Source: JALYRV01 sp040902895
GTDB taxonomy: Bacteria > Acidobacteriota > Vicinamibacteria > Vicinamibacterales > SCN-69-37
Direction of reading: 5' to 3'
NCBI GenBank assembly: GCA_040902895.1
Contig: JBBDWL010000049.1
Coordinates: 94,608 to 158,607 of the forward strand
Length of the DNA: 64,000 nucleotides
Under the pieces are notes generated by a model. That model saw nothing but the letters and a program-made list of their open reading frames with translations, was not told the DNA's origin and searched no databases. Of the stretch, positions 48,056-57,400 are shown piece by piece. The first letter of the stretch is position 1. The number at the start of each line of letters is the position of its first letter. Both the position numbers and the translations under genes were made by a program.

Positions 48056-51000
48056 ATGAACCGTTTCACACGCCTCACGCCCTTACTGCTTGCTTCCCCT
48101 ACTCACCTTACGCTCCTTACTCTTTTGACTCTACTGACTCCCCTTACTTCTTCGGCCGAGCCGATCAAATTCGCGCGCCATCCGCATGTGGCGCACGGCA
48201 AGCTGGCGTTCGCGTATCACGGCGACATCTGGATCGCGAATGCCGACGGCAGCAATCCGTCGCGGCTGACCGCGCACGTCGCGCGCGACACCTTCCCGCG
48301 CTTCTCGCCCGACGGCAAGTGGGTGGCCTTCACGAGCAACCGTTTTGGCAATGACGATGTCTTCGTGATTCCGGCGGCGGGCGGCGAGCCGAGGCAGCTG
48401 ACGTTCGCCACGACCGGCGACACGGTGCATTACTGGACGCCGGACGGCAAGGGCATCGTGTTCTCGTCGAGCCGCGCGATCAGCCCGTGGCGCTCGCCGC
48501 TCTACGTCGTGGCGGCGACGGGCGGCCTGCCCACGCCGCTGCCCATGGACGGCGCCGTCAACGGCATGATCAAGCAGGACGGATCGATGGTGGCCTTCAA
48601 CCGCATGGGCGGCGCCTACTGGCGCAAGGGCAACAAAGGCAATCGCGCCGACGACATCTGGGTGCAGGACCTGCGCTCGAAGAAGATCACGCAGCTGACC
48701 GACCTCGACATGATGAAGTTCCGCGAGCACGTCGAGGACCGCTACCCGATGTGGGGCGCCGACGGCCAGATCTACTTCGCCTCGGAGCGCGACGGCATCT
48801 ACAACATCTGGAAGATCGCGCCGGCCGGCGGCCAGCCCACACAGGTCACGCGGCACCGCGACGATGGCGTGCAGTTCCCGTCGATCAGCCCGGACGGCAC
48901 GACCATCGCGTACGAGAACGAGTTCGAGATCTGGACGCTCGCGGCCTCCGGCGGCCAGCCGCGCCGCGTCACGATCGACATGGCGTTCGATCCGAAGGCG
49001 AACCTCGTCGAGTTCCTGCCGACCAACCACCGCATCAACGGCTTCTCGCCCTCCCCCGACGGCGACTACGCGGCCGTGGACAACCACGGCGAGATCTTCA
49101 TCATCCCGACCGACGCGAACATCGGCGAGCGGACGCAGGTGACGTCATCGTCGCGCCGCGACCGCGGCGAGACGTTCTCGCCGGACGGCAAGCTGCTGGC
49201 GTATCTGTCGGACGAGACGCGGGAAGAAGAAGTGTGGATCTACGATCGCGCCGCCGGCACGCGCCGCCAGGTGTCGACGCATCCCTCGTTCAAGACGCTG
49301 GAGGCCTGGACGCCGGACTCGAAGTCGCTCGTCTGGACAGGCAGCAACCGTCTCTTCGTCACCGACGCGGCGGCCGGCACGTCCGCCGAGATCGCCTACA
49401 ACGAGGCGGGCGGCTATCAAGTGACGGGCGTCTCGCCCGACAGCAAGTGGATCGTCTACACGAAGCGCGACAACGACATGAACGCCGACGTGTGGGTGAT
49501 GGAGCTCGCGACGAGGCGTGAGTTCAACGTCACGGCCAACCCGTTCAACGACAGTGGCGGCACGTTCACGCCCGACGGCAAGCGCATCCTCTTCACCTCG
49601 AACCGCGACGGCGGCGAGAACCACCTGTTCGTCGTCTCGCTCGAGCGCATGAAGGAAGATCCGAACGATCCACTGGTGCGCGAGCGCGAGCGGAAGGCGC
49701 AGCGGCCGGCGGGCGGCCGCGGCCAGGGTGCCGCGGGGGCAGCCGAGGGCGGCGAGCGCGCGCGGGGCACTCAGGCGCCACCGGCCACGCCGGCGCCCGA
49801 GACGGCCGGCATCGACCGGCGCGCCATCCAGATCACGCGCGGCACGCAGGGTGTCAACGCGTACTTCACGTCGAACGACGGGCGGACGATTTTCTTCCGC
49901 AGCACCGACGAGCGCGGGCCGGGCCTGTTCCAGGTCGGCATCGACGGCAACGATCGCCGCCGCCTCACCGACGGCGCGTTCCAGGGCCTGACGCCGACCG
50001 CCGATCGCCGCAAAGTCTTCTACACGCAGGCGAACGAGCTCTGGCAAATGGAGATGTCAGGCGAGCGGCGCAAGACGCGCGTGCCGTTCGAGGCCACGGT
50101 CCGCGTCGACACGCGCGACGAGTGGGCGCAGATCTTCGATGAGGCGTGGCGCGTCATGAAGTACCGCTTCTATGACGAGAAGATGCACGGCCGCGACTGG
50201 GCCGCCATCAGGACGCGCTACGAGCCGCTGCTCAAGTACGTCGGCGAGAACCAGGACGTGTACGATCTCGCCAACGAGATGATCGGCGAGCTCAACGCGT
50301 CGCACACCGGCGTGAGCGGCCCGGCCAGCAACAACATGCCCGACGGCTACCAGACGCGCTTCACAGGCTTCGAGATGGATCCGGACGGGGACGCGTTCCG
50401 CGTCACGCACATCTATCGCGACGGCCCGGCCGACAAGGAGTGGATCGACCTCAAGGTCGGCGACTACGTACTGGCCATCGACGGCCGACGGCTGAAGGCG
50501 GGCGACAACTACTACGAGCTGCTGAACAACACGCTCAACGAATACGTGAACGTCACGGTGTCGTCGACGAACCCTGCCGCGGGCAAGGCTGCCGACGAGC
50601 GTACGGTGCGCCTCCGCTCGGTCGCGTCGCTCAACAACATCAAGTACGAAGAGTGGGTCGAGAAGAACCGCGAGTTCGTCGAGCGCGAGTCGAAGGGACA
50701 GATTGCGTACGTCCACATCCGTTCGATGAATCAGCCCTCGCTCGCCCGCTTTCAGAACGAGATCGATCGCTTCTGGAACGCCAAGGGCATCATCGTCGAC
50801 ATCCGCTACAACGGAGGCGGCAACATCGACCAGCAGCTGCTCGACATCCTCGAGCGGCGACCGTACGAGTACTGGAACAGCCGCTGGGGGGCGCGCACGT
50901 GGGGCCGCCGTCCGCGGCAGGCGATCGCCGGGCCGAAGGTGATGCTGATCAACGCGCGCTCGGGCTCCGACAGCGAAGTCACGCCGCAGGGCTTCCGCGA

Positions 51001-51310
51001 TCTCGGCCTCGGCCGCATCGTCGGCAATCCGACCGCGGCGGCAGTCATCGCGACCGGGTCGTATCAGTTAATCAACGGGGGATCGATCCGCACGCCCGGT
51101 TCGCTCGTCGTGACCTACGACCCTGAGCGGCCAAACAACTACGGCATCAATCTCGAAAACTTCGGGGTTGCGCCTGACGTGTTCGTCGAGAACACGCCGG
51201 AAGACGAACTGAAAGGCTACGACCGCGAACTCAAAGCCGCGGTCGATGAGGCGCTGAAGATGCTGGCAAGCGGACTGTGGCAGTTCAAGACGACTAGTGA
51301 GGGTAGGTAG
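48056..51310 (+). CDS. Tricorn protease homologue (S41 family) with beta-propeller and PDZ domains
   Basis: 1084 residues, exported. A TolB/PD40-type propeller covers about 35-690 (GDIWIANADGSNPSRLTAH, ISPDGTTIAYENEFEIWTL). A Gly/Arg/Pro-rich insert lies near 545-585. The core domain and PDZ follow (FRVTHIYRDGPADKEWIDLK), then S41: GIIVDIRYNGGGNIDQQLLD and the Ser nucleophile in NARSGSDSEVTPQ. It degrades peptides in the periplasm. The signal peptide hydrophobic core (LTLLTLLTLLTPLT) is encoded by a 9-base repeat array. Confidence 0.94.
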   Translation: MNRFTRLTPLLLASPTHLTLLTLLTLLTPLTSSAEPIKFARHPHVAHGKLAFAYHGDIWIANADGSNPSRLTAHVARDTFPRFSPDGKWVAFTSNRFGNDDVFVIPAAGGEPRQLTFATTGDTVHYWTPDGKGIVFSSSRAISPWRSPLYVVAATGGLPTPLPMDGAVNGMIKQDGSMVAFNRMGGAYWRKGNKGNRADDIWVQDLRSKKITQLTDLDMMKFREHVEDRYPMWGADGQIYFASERDGIYNIWKIAPAGGQPTQVTRHRDDGVQFPSISPDGTTIAYENEFEIWTLAASGGQPRRVTIDMAFDPKANLVEFLPTNHRINGFSPSPDGDYAAVDNHGEIFIIPTDANIGERTQVTSSSRRDRGETFSPDGKLLAYLSDETREEEVWIYDRAAGTRRQVSTHPSFKTLEAWTPDSKSLVWTGSNRLFVTDAAAGTSAEIAYNEAGGYQVTGVSPDSKWIVYTKRDNDMNADVWVMELATRREFNVTANPFNDSGGTFTPDGKRILFTSNRDGGENHLFVVSLERMKEDPNDPLVRERERKAQRPAGGRGQGAAGAAEGGERARGTQAPPATPAPETAGIDRRAIQITRGTQGVNAYFTSNDGRTIFFRSTDERGPGLFQVGIDGNDRRRLTDGAFQGLTPTADRRKVFYTQANELWQMEMSGERRKTRVPFEATVRVDTRDEWAQIFDEAWRVMKYRFYDEKMHGRDWAAIRTRYEPLLKYVGENQDVYDLANEMIGELNASHTGVSGPASNNMPDGYQTRFTGFEMDPDGDAFRVTHIYRDGPADKEWIDLKVGDYVLAIDGRRLKAGDNYYELLNNTLNEYVNVTVSSTNPAAGKAADERTVRLRSVASLNNIKYEEWVEKNREFVERESKGQIAYVHIRSMNQPSLARFQNEIDRFWNAKGIIVDIRYNGGGNIDQQLLDILERRPYEYWNSRWGARTWGRRPRQAIAGPKVMLINARSGSDSEVTPQGFRDLGLGRIVGNPTAAAVIATGSYQLINGGSIRTPGSLVVTYDPERPNNYGINLENFGVAPDVFVENTPEDELKGYDRELKAAVDEALKMLASGLWQFKTTSEGR
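48097..48150 (-). repeat. Degenerate 9-mer array inside the tricorn signal peptide
   Basis: Six 9-base units, for example CCTTACGCT, CCTTACTCT, TTTGACTCT, ACTGACTCC, CCTTACTTC. Read on the minus strand the core is AGTAAG-like, as in the array at 19411-19491. Each unit supplies three codons, giving repeated Leu-Thr-Leu. Confidence 0.7.
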
Positions 51311-51420
51311 GACACAGTTCTCTCGTAGAGACGCCACGGCCAGACGGCGTCCATCAACGGGCATGGCCAGCCTCTCTCAAGGCTGGTCCTGTTCTCCCGT
51401 TGGCGAGCTGTCGGGTGCAG
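51311..51420. other. Intergenic segment with two small inverted repeats
   Basis: GACGCC pairs with GGCGTC (about 51328-51350), and CCAGCC pairs with GGCTGG (about 51366-51386). There is no clear T run, so terminator function is only possible. This is the left edge of the lower-GC segment. Confidence 0.35.
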
Positions 51421-51711
51421 CTACTGCCATAACCGAAAAGGCATTTCCTTCCAATCATCGCTGTCTCTTAGTCCCTTCACGGTTGGCTCGTCTCCTAGCC
51501 TACTCCACCAGACCTCGCAAATAACCCCGGCGTCCTGTGCCCAGGTGAGCTGAGTGGTCTCGAATCGATGTGTCCTCCCGAGAATGCTCAAGCACAAGGG
51601 TACTCGATGGATGACGACTTCGTTTGGTATCTCAAGTTCCTTCGAGAACGTCACCATCTTGGGGAAGCCGGATGCTCCAAGGTCTAGGTGAAGCCAGATC
51701 GTCACCTTCAT
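51421..51711 (-). CDS. Hypothetical protein, accessory
   Basis: 96 residues, MKVTIWLHLDLGASGFPKMV and then mixed alpha/beta sequence rich in Trp near the end (VICEVWWSRLGDEP, DDWKEMPFRLWQ). Composition is that of a real folded protein, and base composition is more AT-rich than the flanking genes. No family recognised. It lies downstream of the DUF262 gene on the same strand, 236 bases away, and may belong to the same acquired segment. Confidence 0.6.
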   Translation of the reverse strand: MKVTIWLHLDLGASGFPKMVTFSKELEIPNEVVIHRVPLCLSILGRTHRFETTQLTWAQDAGVICEVWWSRLGDEPTVKGLRDSDDWKEMPFRLWQ

Positions 51712-51947
51712 CTGTGGCTCCTCTTACCGTGCCTGCTTTGCTCCCAAGAGCTGGCGGTCCTAGACACCCCGGCCTGCTCCGTCGACGCAGCCGCCCACGC
51801 AACGACACAGTCAGCAGGCACCGGCCGAAGGCATGCAGCATTCAGCTCCAACAAGATGAAATCCAGAAATTTGTCCCGAAGCAGGGAACTGGATCTTCCG
51901 CGATGGACCGCACGTGCAAAGCGTCTGGCGTGCGCGATAGAGCGTAC
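51712..51947. other. Noncoding gap between two accessory genes
   Basis: No convincing coding frame, repeat or RNA structure is visible in these 236 bases. Confidence 0.4.
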
Positions 51948-53636
51948 CTAACTCCATTCTTTTCGCGCCCACTCGATAAGCTTCTTTTCCCGAGTCTCGA
52001 CCGCGCTTCGATTCCATTTGCCGCTCGACAGCATTTTAGCCACTTCGATGGTTCCGAGAAGTCCACACGAGAGGTAGGTCTCACGTTTGTCCAGGGGATC
52101 ATCGTCTTGAAGCTTTGAATTCACGCCGGGCGGCAGCATCGTGAGGTTGCCAAGGCGATGAACGTAGACAGCGCTTGTCTTCGGATCATCGGAACCCCGG
52201 CTTCTTGGCCGAATATGCTCTATCGATTTCGCCGGCTCATCGCGCCAAATCTTGTTCCATTGTGATTCGTTTATCTTCTGCCCCGCTGCCACGGCCAGCG
52301 ACTCCTCGTATCGGAACATAAAGTATCGAAGCTCCTCGGTCCAGCTGTTGTAGCAGTCGCTGTTGACAAGTTCGGCAACAGCTTCCTCGATGGGATACTG
52401 CTGTCCCAAGCGCGACAGGGCAGCCGCAATCTGATCCGGAGGGAGATCCTCGTTTGTGATTCTCCACGCAAGTCGGACGTAGTCACCGACAGCCGTGCGG
52501 GCGTCATTGCCCATGAGCCCATAGATCCTGAAAGTCACCTTCTCCCACTCGTTTAGGATCTTCCGCTCCACGTTCGAGGGGAACTGACGCAACAGGATTG
52601 CGATGGCTGCCAATCGTGCTTGCACGATATGAGTTGGAGCTCGCAATCTCCACTGAGACAGCAATTTGTCCTCGGCCTTGGTGACGTCGAGAATCCAATG
52701 ACTGCATCGAACGACGCCTTTCGAAGTTCGACCAGTCCATTCAGTCAATTCGTCGGCCGCTGCTTCTTCGGCAAGAGGGCGACTCGGTATGTTCTTCGCC
52801 CTCAGCGTGCCTGCGAATCGAAGGGTTTCTTTATTCAGGTTTTGTCTGAGTCCGATAGTTCTGTAGATCTCTCGCCAGATGTTGTGGAGCTCGTTCAAAG
52901 TAGCCCCTCGAACGTCTGGCTCTCCGGTCTCGAACACTATCGCCATCAGGAAAGTCTTCAGCTTGTCGAACCATGTAACGTCAAGGCCGCGGCTGTTAAG
53001 GACTTCGAAGACGGTGTAAACGAGGCCCTCATCCTCGATTTCATGAAAGATCAGCGACAGTTGGTTGCGAATGAGCGCCACGAGCGAGATAAGGTCTCCG
53101 TCCTCTCGCCAGCGCGCGACAAACGTTTCACACTCGCGAATCGCATCTAGTAGGTTTTTATCGGCCGCGGTCAGTACGCTGCTGTCGTCAGGAACCGTGC
53201 CATCCCTAAGGTAATTTGAAAAGATGTGACTCGAGTCGTGATTCGTTTGAAGTAACAGGAGACTCAGATCGTCGCCTTTGACCAAAAGCGAATTCAAGTC
53301 TTCGCGAATCTTCTCCTCGTCCCTGATCGACGCGGACAAGTTCTTAGAGGTCGCCTTGAGAAGTGTGATTAGTGTTGTGAGTCGCTGTTGACCATCAACA
53401 ATCTCTAGCTCGATGAATTCATCGGCGGCAATCCGCATCTTGTCCCGCCGAAGGCCTACAACTGTGGCCATGAAATGGGAAGCGTCGTTGCCCGACGCCC
53501 GCACCTTCAGGATGTCGTCGAATAGGTCGTGTCGCTGCTTAGAACCCCAGCTGTACGCTCTTTGATACTGCGGGATTCGAAACAGCCTTCCGGCAAGAAG
53601 GTTTCCCACGGTGAGGAAAATCGGCTGTATCTGCAT
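51948..53636 (-). CDS. DUF262/DUF1524 (GmrSD-like) protein, probable modified-DNA nuclease
   Basis: 562 residues. The N-terminal DUF262 (GmrS-like ParB-fold NTPase) has LFRIPQYQRAYSWGSKQRHD, LEIVDGQQRLTTLITLLKAT and YTVFEVLNSRGLDVTWFDKL. The C-terminal DUF1524 has an HNH-type core: AKSIEHIRPRSRGSDDPKT then YVHRLGNLTMLPPGVN. Fused GmrSD proteins are type IV restriction enzymes that cut modified (glucosylated or hydroxymethylated) phage DNA. Bases 53221-53280 contain 28 G or C of 60, clearly below neighbouring genes, which suggests acquisition by transfer. Confidence 0.92.
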   Translation of the reverse strand: MQIQPIFLTVGNLLAGRLFRIPQYQRAYSWGSKQRHDLFDDILKVRASGNDASHFMATVVGLRRDKMRIAADEFIELEIVDGQQRLTTLITLLKATSKNLSASIRDEEKIREDLNSLLVKGDDLSLLLLQTNHDSSHIFSNYLRDGTVPDDSSVLTAADKNLLDAIRECETFVARWREDGDLISLVALIRNQLSLIFHEIEDEGLVYTVFEVLNSRGLDVTWFDKLKTFLMAIVFETGEPDVRGATLNELHNIWREIYRTIGLRQNLNKETLRFAGTLRAKNIPSRPLAEEAAADELTEWTGRTSKGVVRCSHWILDVTKAEDKLLSQWRLRAPTHIVQARLAAIAILLRQFPSNVERKILNEWEKVTFRIYGLMGNDARTAVGDYVRLAWRITNEDLPPDQIAAALSRLGQQYPIEEAVAELVNSDCYNSWTEELRYFMFRYEESLAVAAGQKINESQWNKIWRDEPAKSIEHIRPRSRGSDDPKTSAVYVHRLGNLTMLPPGVNSKLQDDDPLDKRETYLSCGLLGTIEVAKMLSSGKWNRSAVETREKKLIEWARKEWS

Positions 53637-53669
53637 GTCACGACCGCCATCCGACGTACCAAAGCGATT

Positions 53670-54461
53670 TCACAGCACGCCCTTAATGAGGCCTCCATCG
53701 ACCTGCAATGTCGCGCCGGTGATGTAGCTGGCGGCATCTGACAGCAGAAATGCTGCGGCGCGGCCGAACTCGTCCGCGTTGCCGTAGCGTCCGACCGGAA
53801 TCGCCGCCAAAGCCTTGGTCTTCTGCTCTTCTGGCGTGATCCCCGCCTTCTTCGAGTTGACCTCGTCGAGATGCCGCACGCGATCGGTGTCGATGCGGCC
53901 CGGCATGAGCTGATTCACGCGGATGTGATCTTTCGCGAGCTCCAGCGACAGCGTCTTGGCGAGCGACGAGACGCCGCCGCGCATGACGTTGGACAGCGCA
54001 AGATTCGGCAGCGGTTCCTTCACCGACGAGGATGTCGCCACGACGATCGAGCCGCCGCCGCGCCGCCGCATCGACGGCACCACCGCGCGGCACATGCGGA
54101 TCGTGCTGAGCAGCAGCAGCTCGAAGGCGTCCTGCCAGTCTTTGTCATGAAATTCGAGCGCCGACCCCGCGGGCGGACCGCCCGCATTCGCATAGAGCAT
54201 GTCGATGCCGCCATGACTCTTCTCAACCGTGCTCATCCAGGCCGTGATGGCATCGGCGCTGCGTACGTCGGCCTCGAACGGAATCACGAGGCCACCCGTC
54301 TCGCGCACGATATCGGCTGCCGCTTTTTCAATGGCCGCCTTGTCGCGCGATGCAATACTGACGATCGCTCCTTCAGCCGCAAGCGCCTTCGCGGTGCCGT
54401 AGCCGAGCCCTTTGCTCGCACCGGCCACCATGGCGACCTTCCCCTTCAGTCCTAAATCCAT
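53670..54461 (-). CDS. SDR-fold protein with altered active site
   Basis: 263 residues. The NAD(P)-binding motif is VAMVAGASKGLGYGTAKALA, with DMLYANAGGPP replacing the usual NNAG. Where classical SDRs have Tyr-x3-Lys, this reads LALSNVMRGGVSSLAKTL, so Tyr is Ser and Lys is Arg; the upstream Ser is present. It may bind NAD(P) without classical catalysis, or belong to a subgroup with another mechanism. The ATG overlaps the amidohydrolase stop by 1 base (TAATG). Confidence 0.88.
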   Translation of the reverse strand: MDLGLKGKVAMVAGASKGLGYGTAKALAAEGAIVSIASRDKAAIEKAAADIVRETGGLVIPFEADVRSADAITAWMSTVEKSHGGIDMLYANAGGPPAGSALEFHDKDWQDAFELLLLSTIRMCRAVVPSMRRRGGGSIVVATSSSVKEPLPNLALSNVMRGGVSSLAKTLSLELAKDHIRVNQLMPGRIDTDRVRHLDEVNSKKAGITPEEQKTKALAAIPVGRYGNADEFGRAAAFLLSDAASYITGATLQVDGGLIKGVL

Positions 54462-57400
54462 TACTTCTGCTCCGTCCACCAGAATTTCGGCAGCGTTCTT
54501 TCGACCGGCCACACCTGGCGAAGCGTGTCGGCCTCGTACAGCTCGCCGTTCTTCATGACCCAGCGCACCGTGTTGGTATGGCGGATGTTCTCGAGCGGAT
54601 TCCTGTCGAGCACGACCAGATCCGCCAGCTTGCCCGTTTCGAGGCTGCCGAGATCCTGATCGAAGCCGATGATGCGCGCGCCATCGATTGTCGCGGCTTT
54701 GAGCACTTCGCGCGGCGTCATGCCGCCCATGGCGAGCGCCCACATCTCCCAGTGGTACCCCAGGCCCTGCAGCTGACCGTGCCCGCCGACGCCGATCAAT
54801 CCGCCCGCCCGCTGAATCTTGGCCGCCTGCGCCGCCGCCTCGTCGAAGCTGTACTCGTCCATCCGCACCCACGTGCCGCGGCGCCGCGTCATGTCATCGA
54901 GCACATTGTGCGGATAGAAGCGCTGCAGCTTCGGATCGTCGTGCACCTCCATCGTCGTATAGAAATAGTGCTCGGCAATCGGCCCGCCGTACTGCACGAG
55001 CAGCGTCGGCGTGTAGGCCGTCTTCGTCTGCGCGAAGATTTCGACGGTGTCTTTGAAGAGCGGCACGACCGGCAGCGTGTGCTCGTTGCCGTGCATGCCG
55101 TCAATGGCGTGCGTGGTGTCGAGCTTCTGGTCGCGGCCGCCTTCGGTCGTCGGCATCAGGCCCAGCTCTTTGGCCGCCTGCACCACCCACTGTCGCTGCT
55201 TGCGGTTGCCCACCATGTACGACTTGATGTTGATCGTGCGGTAGTGCTGCTTGTAGCGTTTGAGATACGCCAGCGTCGCGTCGTACGACTGAAAGTCGTT
55301 GGCCGAAAACACGCCGGGGCCGGTCATGAACGCGCGCTGCCCCACGGCCTGGCCCGTGTCGACCAGATCCTGATAGGCAAAATAATCGTTGGTCGACGTC
55401 TGCACGTCGAGGCCGGCCGTCACGCCGTAGGCGAGGTTCGCGATCAGACTCCAGTTCTGTGGCTCGAGCACGTCATGTGTCCGGAATTCCCAATGCGCAT
55501 GCGTGTCGATGAAGCCCGGCACGATGTACTTGCCCGAGACGTCCATGATCTTCGCGCCTGCCGGAATCCGCGCCGCGCCGCGACGTCCAATCGACGTGAT
55601 GCGGTTGTCGGTGACGATGATGTCGGCGTTGCGAAGCACTTCATCGCCCTTCATCGTGATCACGGTGCCGCCGCGCAGGGCGATGGTACCGGTAGGCTTC
55701 GCGCGCGGGAATTCGAGCACAACGTCGATGGCTTCGACGTTCTTGTCGAGGTCTAAGGGATCCTTCGGCGTGGCGGGCGGGGTGGATTGGGTTGCACCGG
55801 TGGTTGGCGTGGACGGTGCGGGTGTGGTGGCGTTCGCGCCTCCGGCGCCGCCACTGCGTCCCGCTTCCGGCTCCGGCCCGAATGTCAGCGTGTCGAAGGC
55901 GCGGCGGAAATAGGTTGAGCCAATCGCCCACGTGATCGTCTTGCCCTCGTCTGCCCACGCGAAATAATCGGCGCCGATGTCGGTGATGCGCCTCACGGGC
56001 ACGGATGGCCCGCGCACGCTGACCGACGCCGCGCTGCCCGTGAATGGCGGCACCGCGACGACCCAGAGCTGGTTGTTGACCGCCGCCAGCGCCCACTTGC
56101 CATCGGGCCGCATCAGCACCGCGTTGGCCGCCGGAGGCGTGCCACCGCCTGGCCGGGCGGGACCGGTCACGCGCAGGTGCGTGCGGCGATCGGTGCCGTC
56201 GTAGCGCAGCGAGATCAGGCCGGCGTTCGAATACACGTAGATGCGATCGGCTTCCGCCGTGAAATGCGGAAACCCGACACCGCGCGCAGGCACAACAGTC
56301 TCGACGGTGCCGCCAGTCGCCGGCAGCCAGACGAGATCGAGCGGAATGCGGAGTCCGCCGAACTCGCTGAAGGTCTGATGCCGCATGAACTCGTTGCCGC
56401 GAAGGCCGACGATCCGCGTGCCATCGGGCGAGAAGGTGATATCGGTATAAAACGCGGGAACGGACGTCAGCCGCTGCGGCTGGCCGCTGCCGTCGGCGCG
56501 CGTTTTCCAGACGTGGCCGCCCTCGTTCATCGACCATGTCACGTACGCGATCGACTGTCCGTCCGGGGACCACGTTGGCTTGAACTCCCAGTTGTCACCA
56601 TTGGTGAGCCGTCGCGGCTGACCACTCGGAAGATCTCTGACGTAGATCTTCGTCAGTACCGACATTGCCAGGCGCTTGCCGTCGGGCGACTGCTTTGGAT
56701 CCTGAATCAGCCTCGCGCGTACCGGACCCTGTTCGATGCGATACGGAAACTCGAGATCAGGACCAACCTCGAGCTGCACGTTCGCGGTGAACGGAATCAC
56801 CGTCATCTGTCCCGTCGCAATGTCGACCTTCTGAATCTTGCCGTCCTTCGTTGTCAGAATCGCTTTACTGTCGGGCGTGAACGCGTAACCAGGAAACAAG
56901 TCGCGCGAGGGCGATCCGCCGCTTTCGATTTCGTCGCGCTGCACCGGCCACACGAGCCTGCGGTCGGCACCGGTGCTGAGATCGCGGACGCGAAGGCCGG
57001 TTTGCGTTTCATGACGCGAGGCATAGACGAGCCAGTTGCCGTCAGGCGACACGAGCGGACGAAATGCGCGGCCGGCGGCCTGCGTGATGACGTCGACGTC
57101 GCCGGTCTTCATGTCGAGCCGCGCGATCTGCCAGCCAGGAAGGCCGCCACCGCCGCCGCCGCTGGACTGGGCCGCATACAGGTAGCGGCCGTCGGGCGAC
57201 AAAGTGGCGCCGAGCCGGTTCGGACTGGCCGCGGGTGCCGGACCGCCGCCGCGTCCGCCTTCCGGCGCAGAAGGCGCCCCGAGCGTGATGCCCGAGCCGC
57301 CGTCGACGTGGAACATCCGCAGCTGCGTGCCGCCGGTCGCCCGCACCGATGCGATCACATACTGGCTGTCGGGAGTCCAGACCGGCGAGATCACCGCCTG

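Noticed and set aside
49145..50047. A 300-codon frame antisense to tricorn
   Set aside because: It is a shadow of the highly biased tricorn coding sequence, without domain motifs.
51311..53669. Prophage or integrative element
   Set aside because: No integrase, transposase, phage structural gene or flanking direct repeat could be found.
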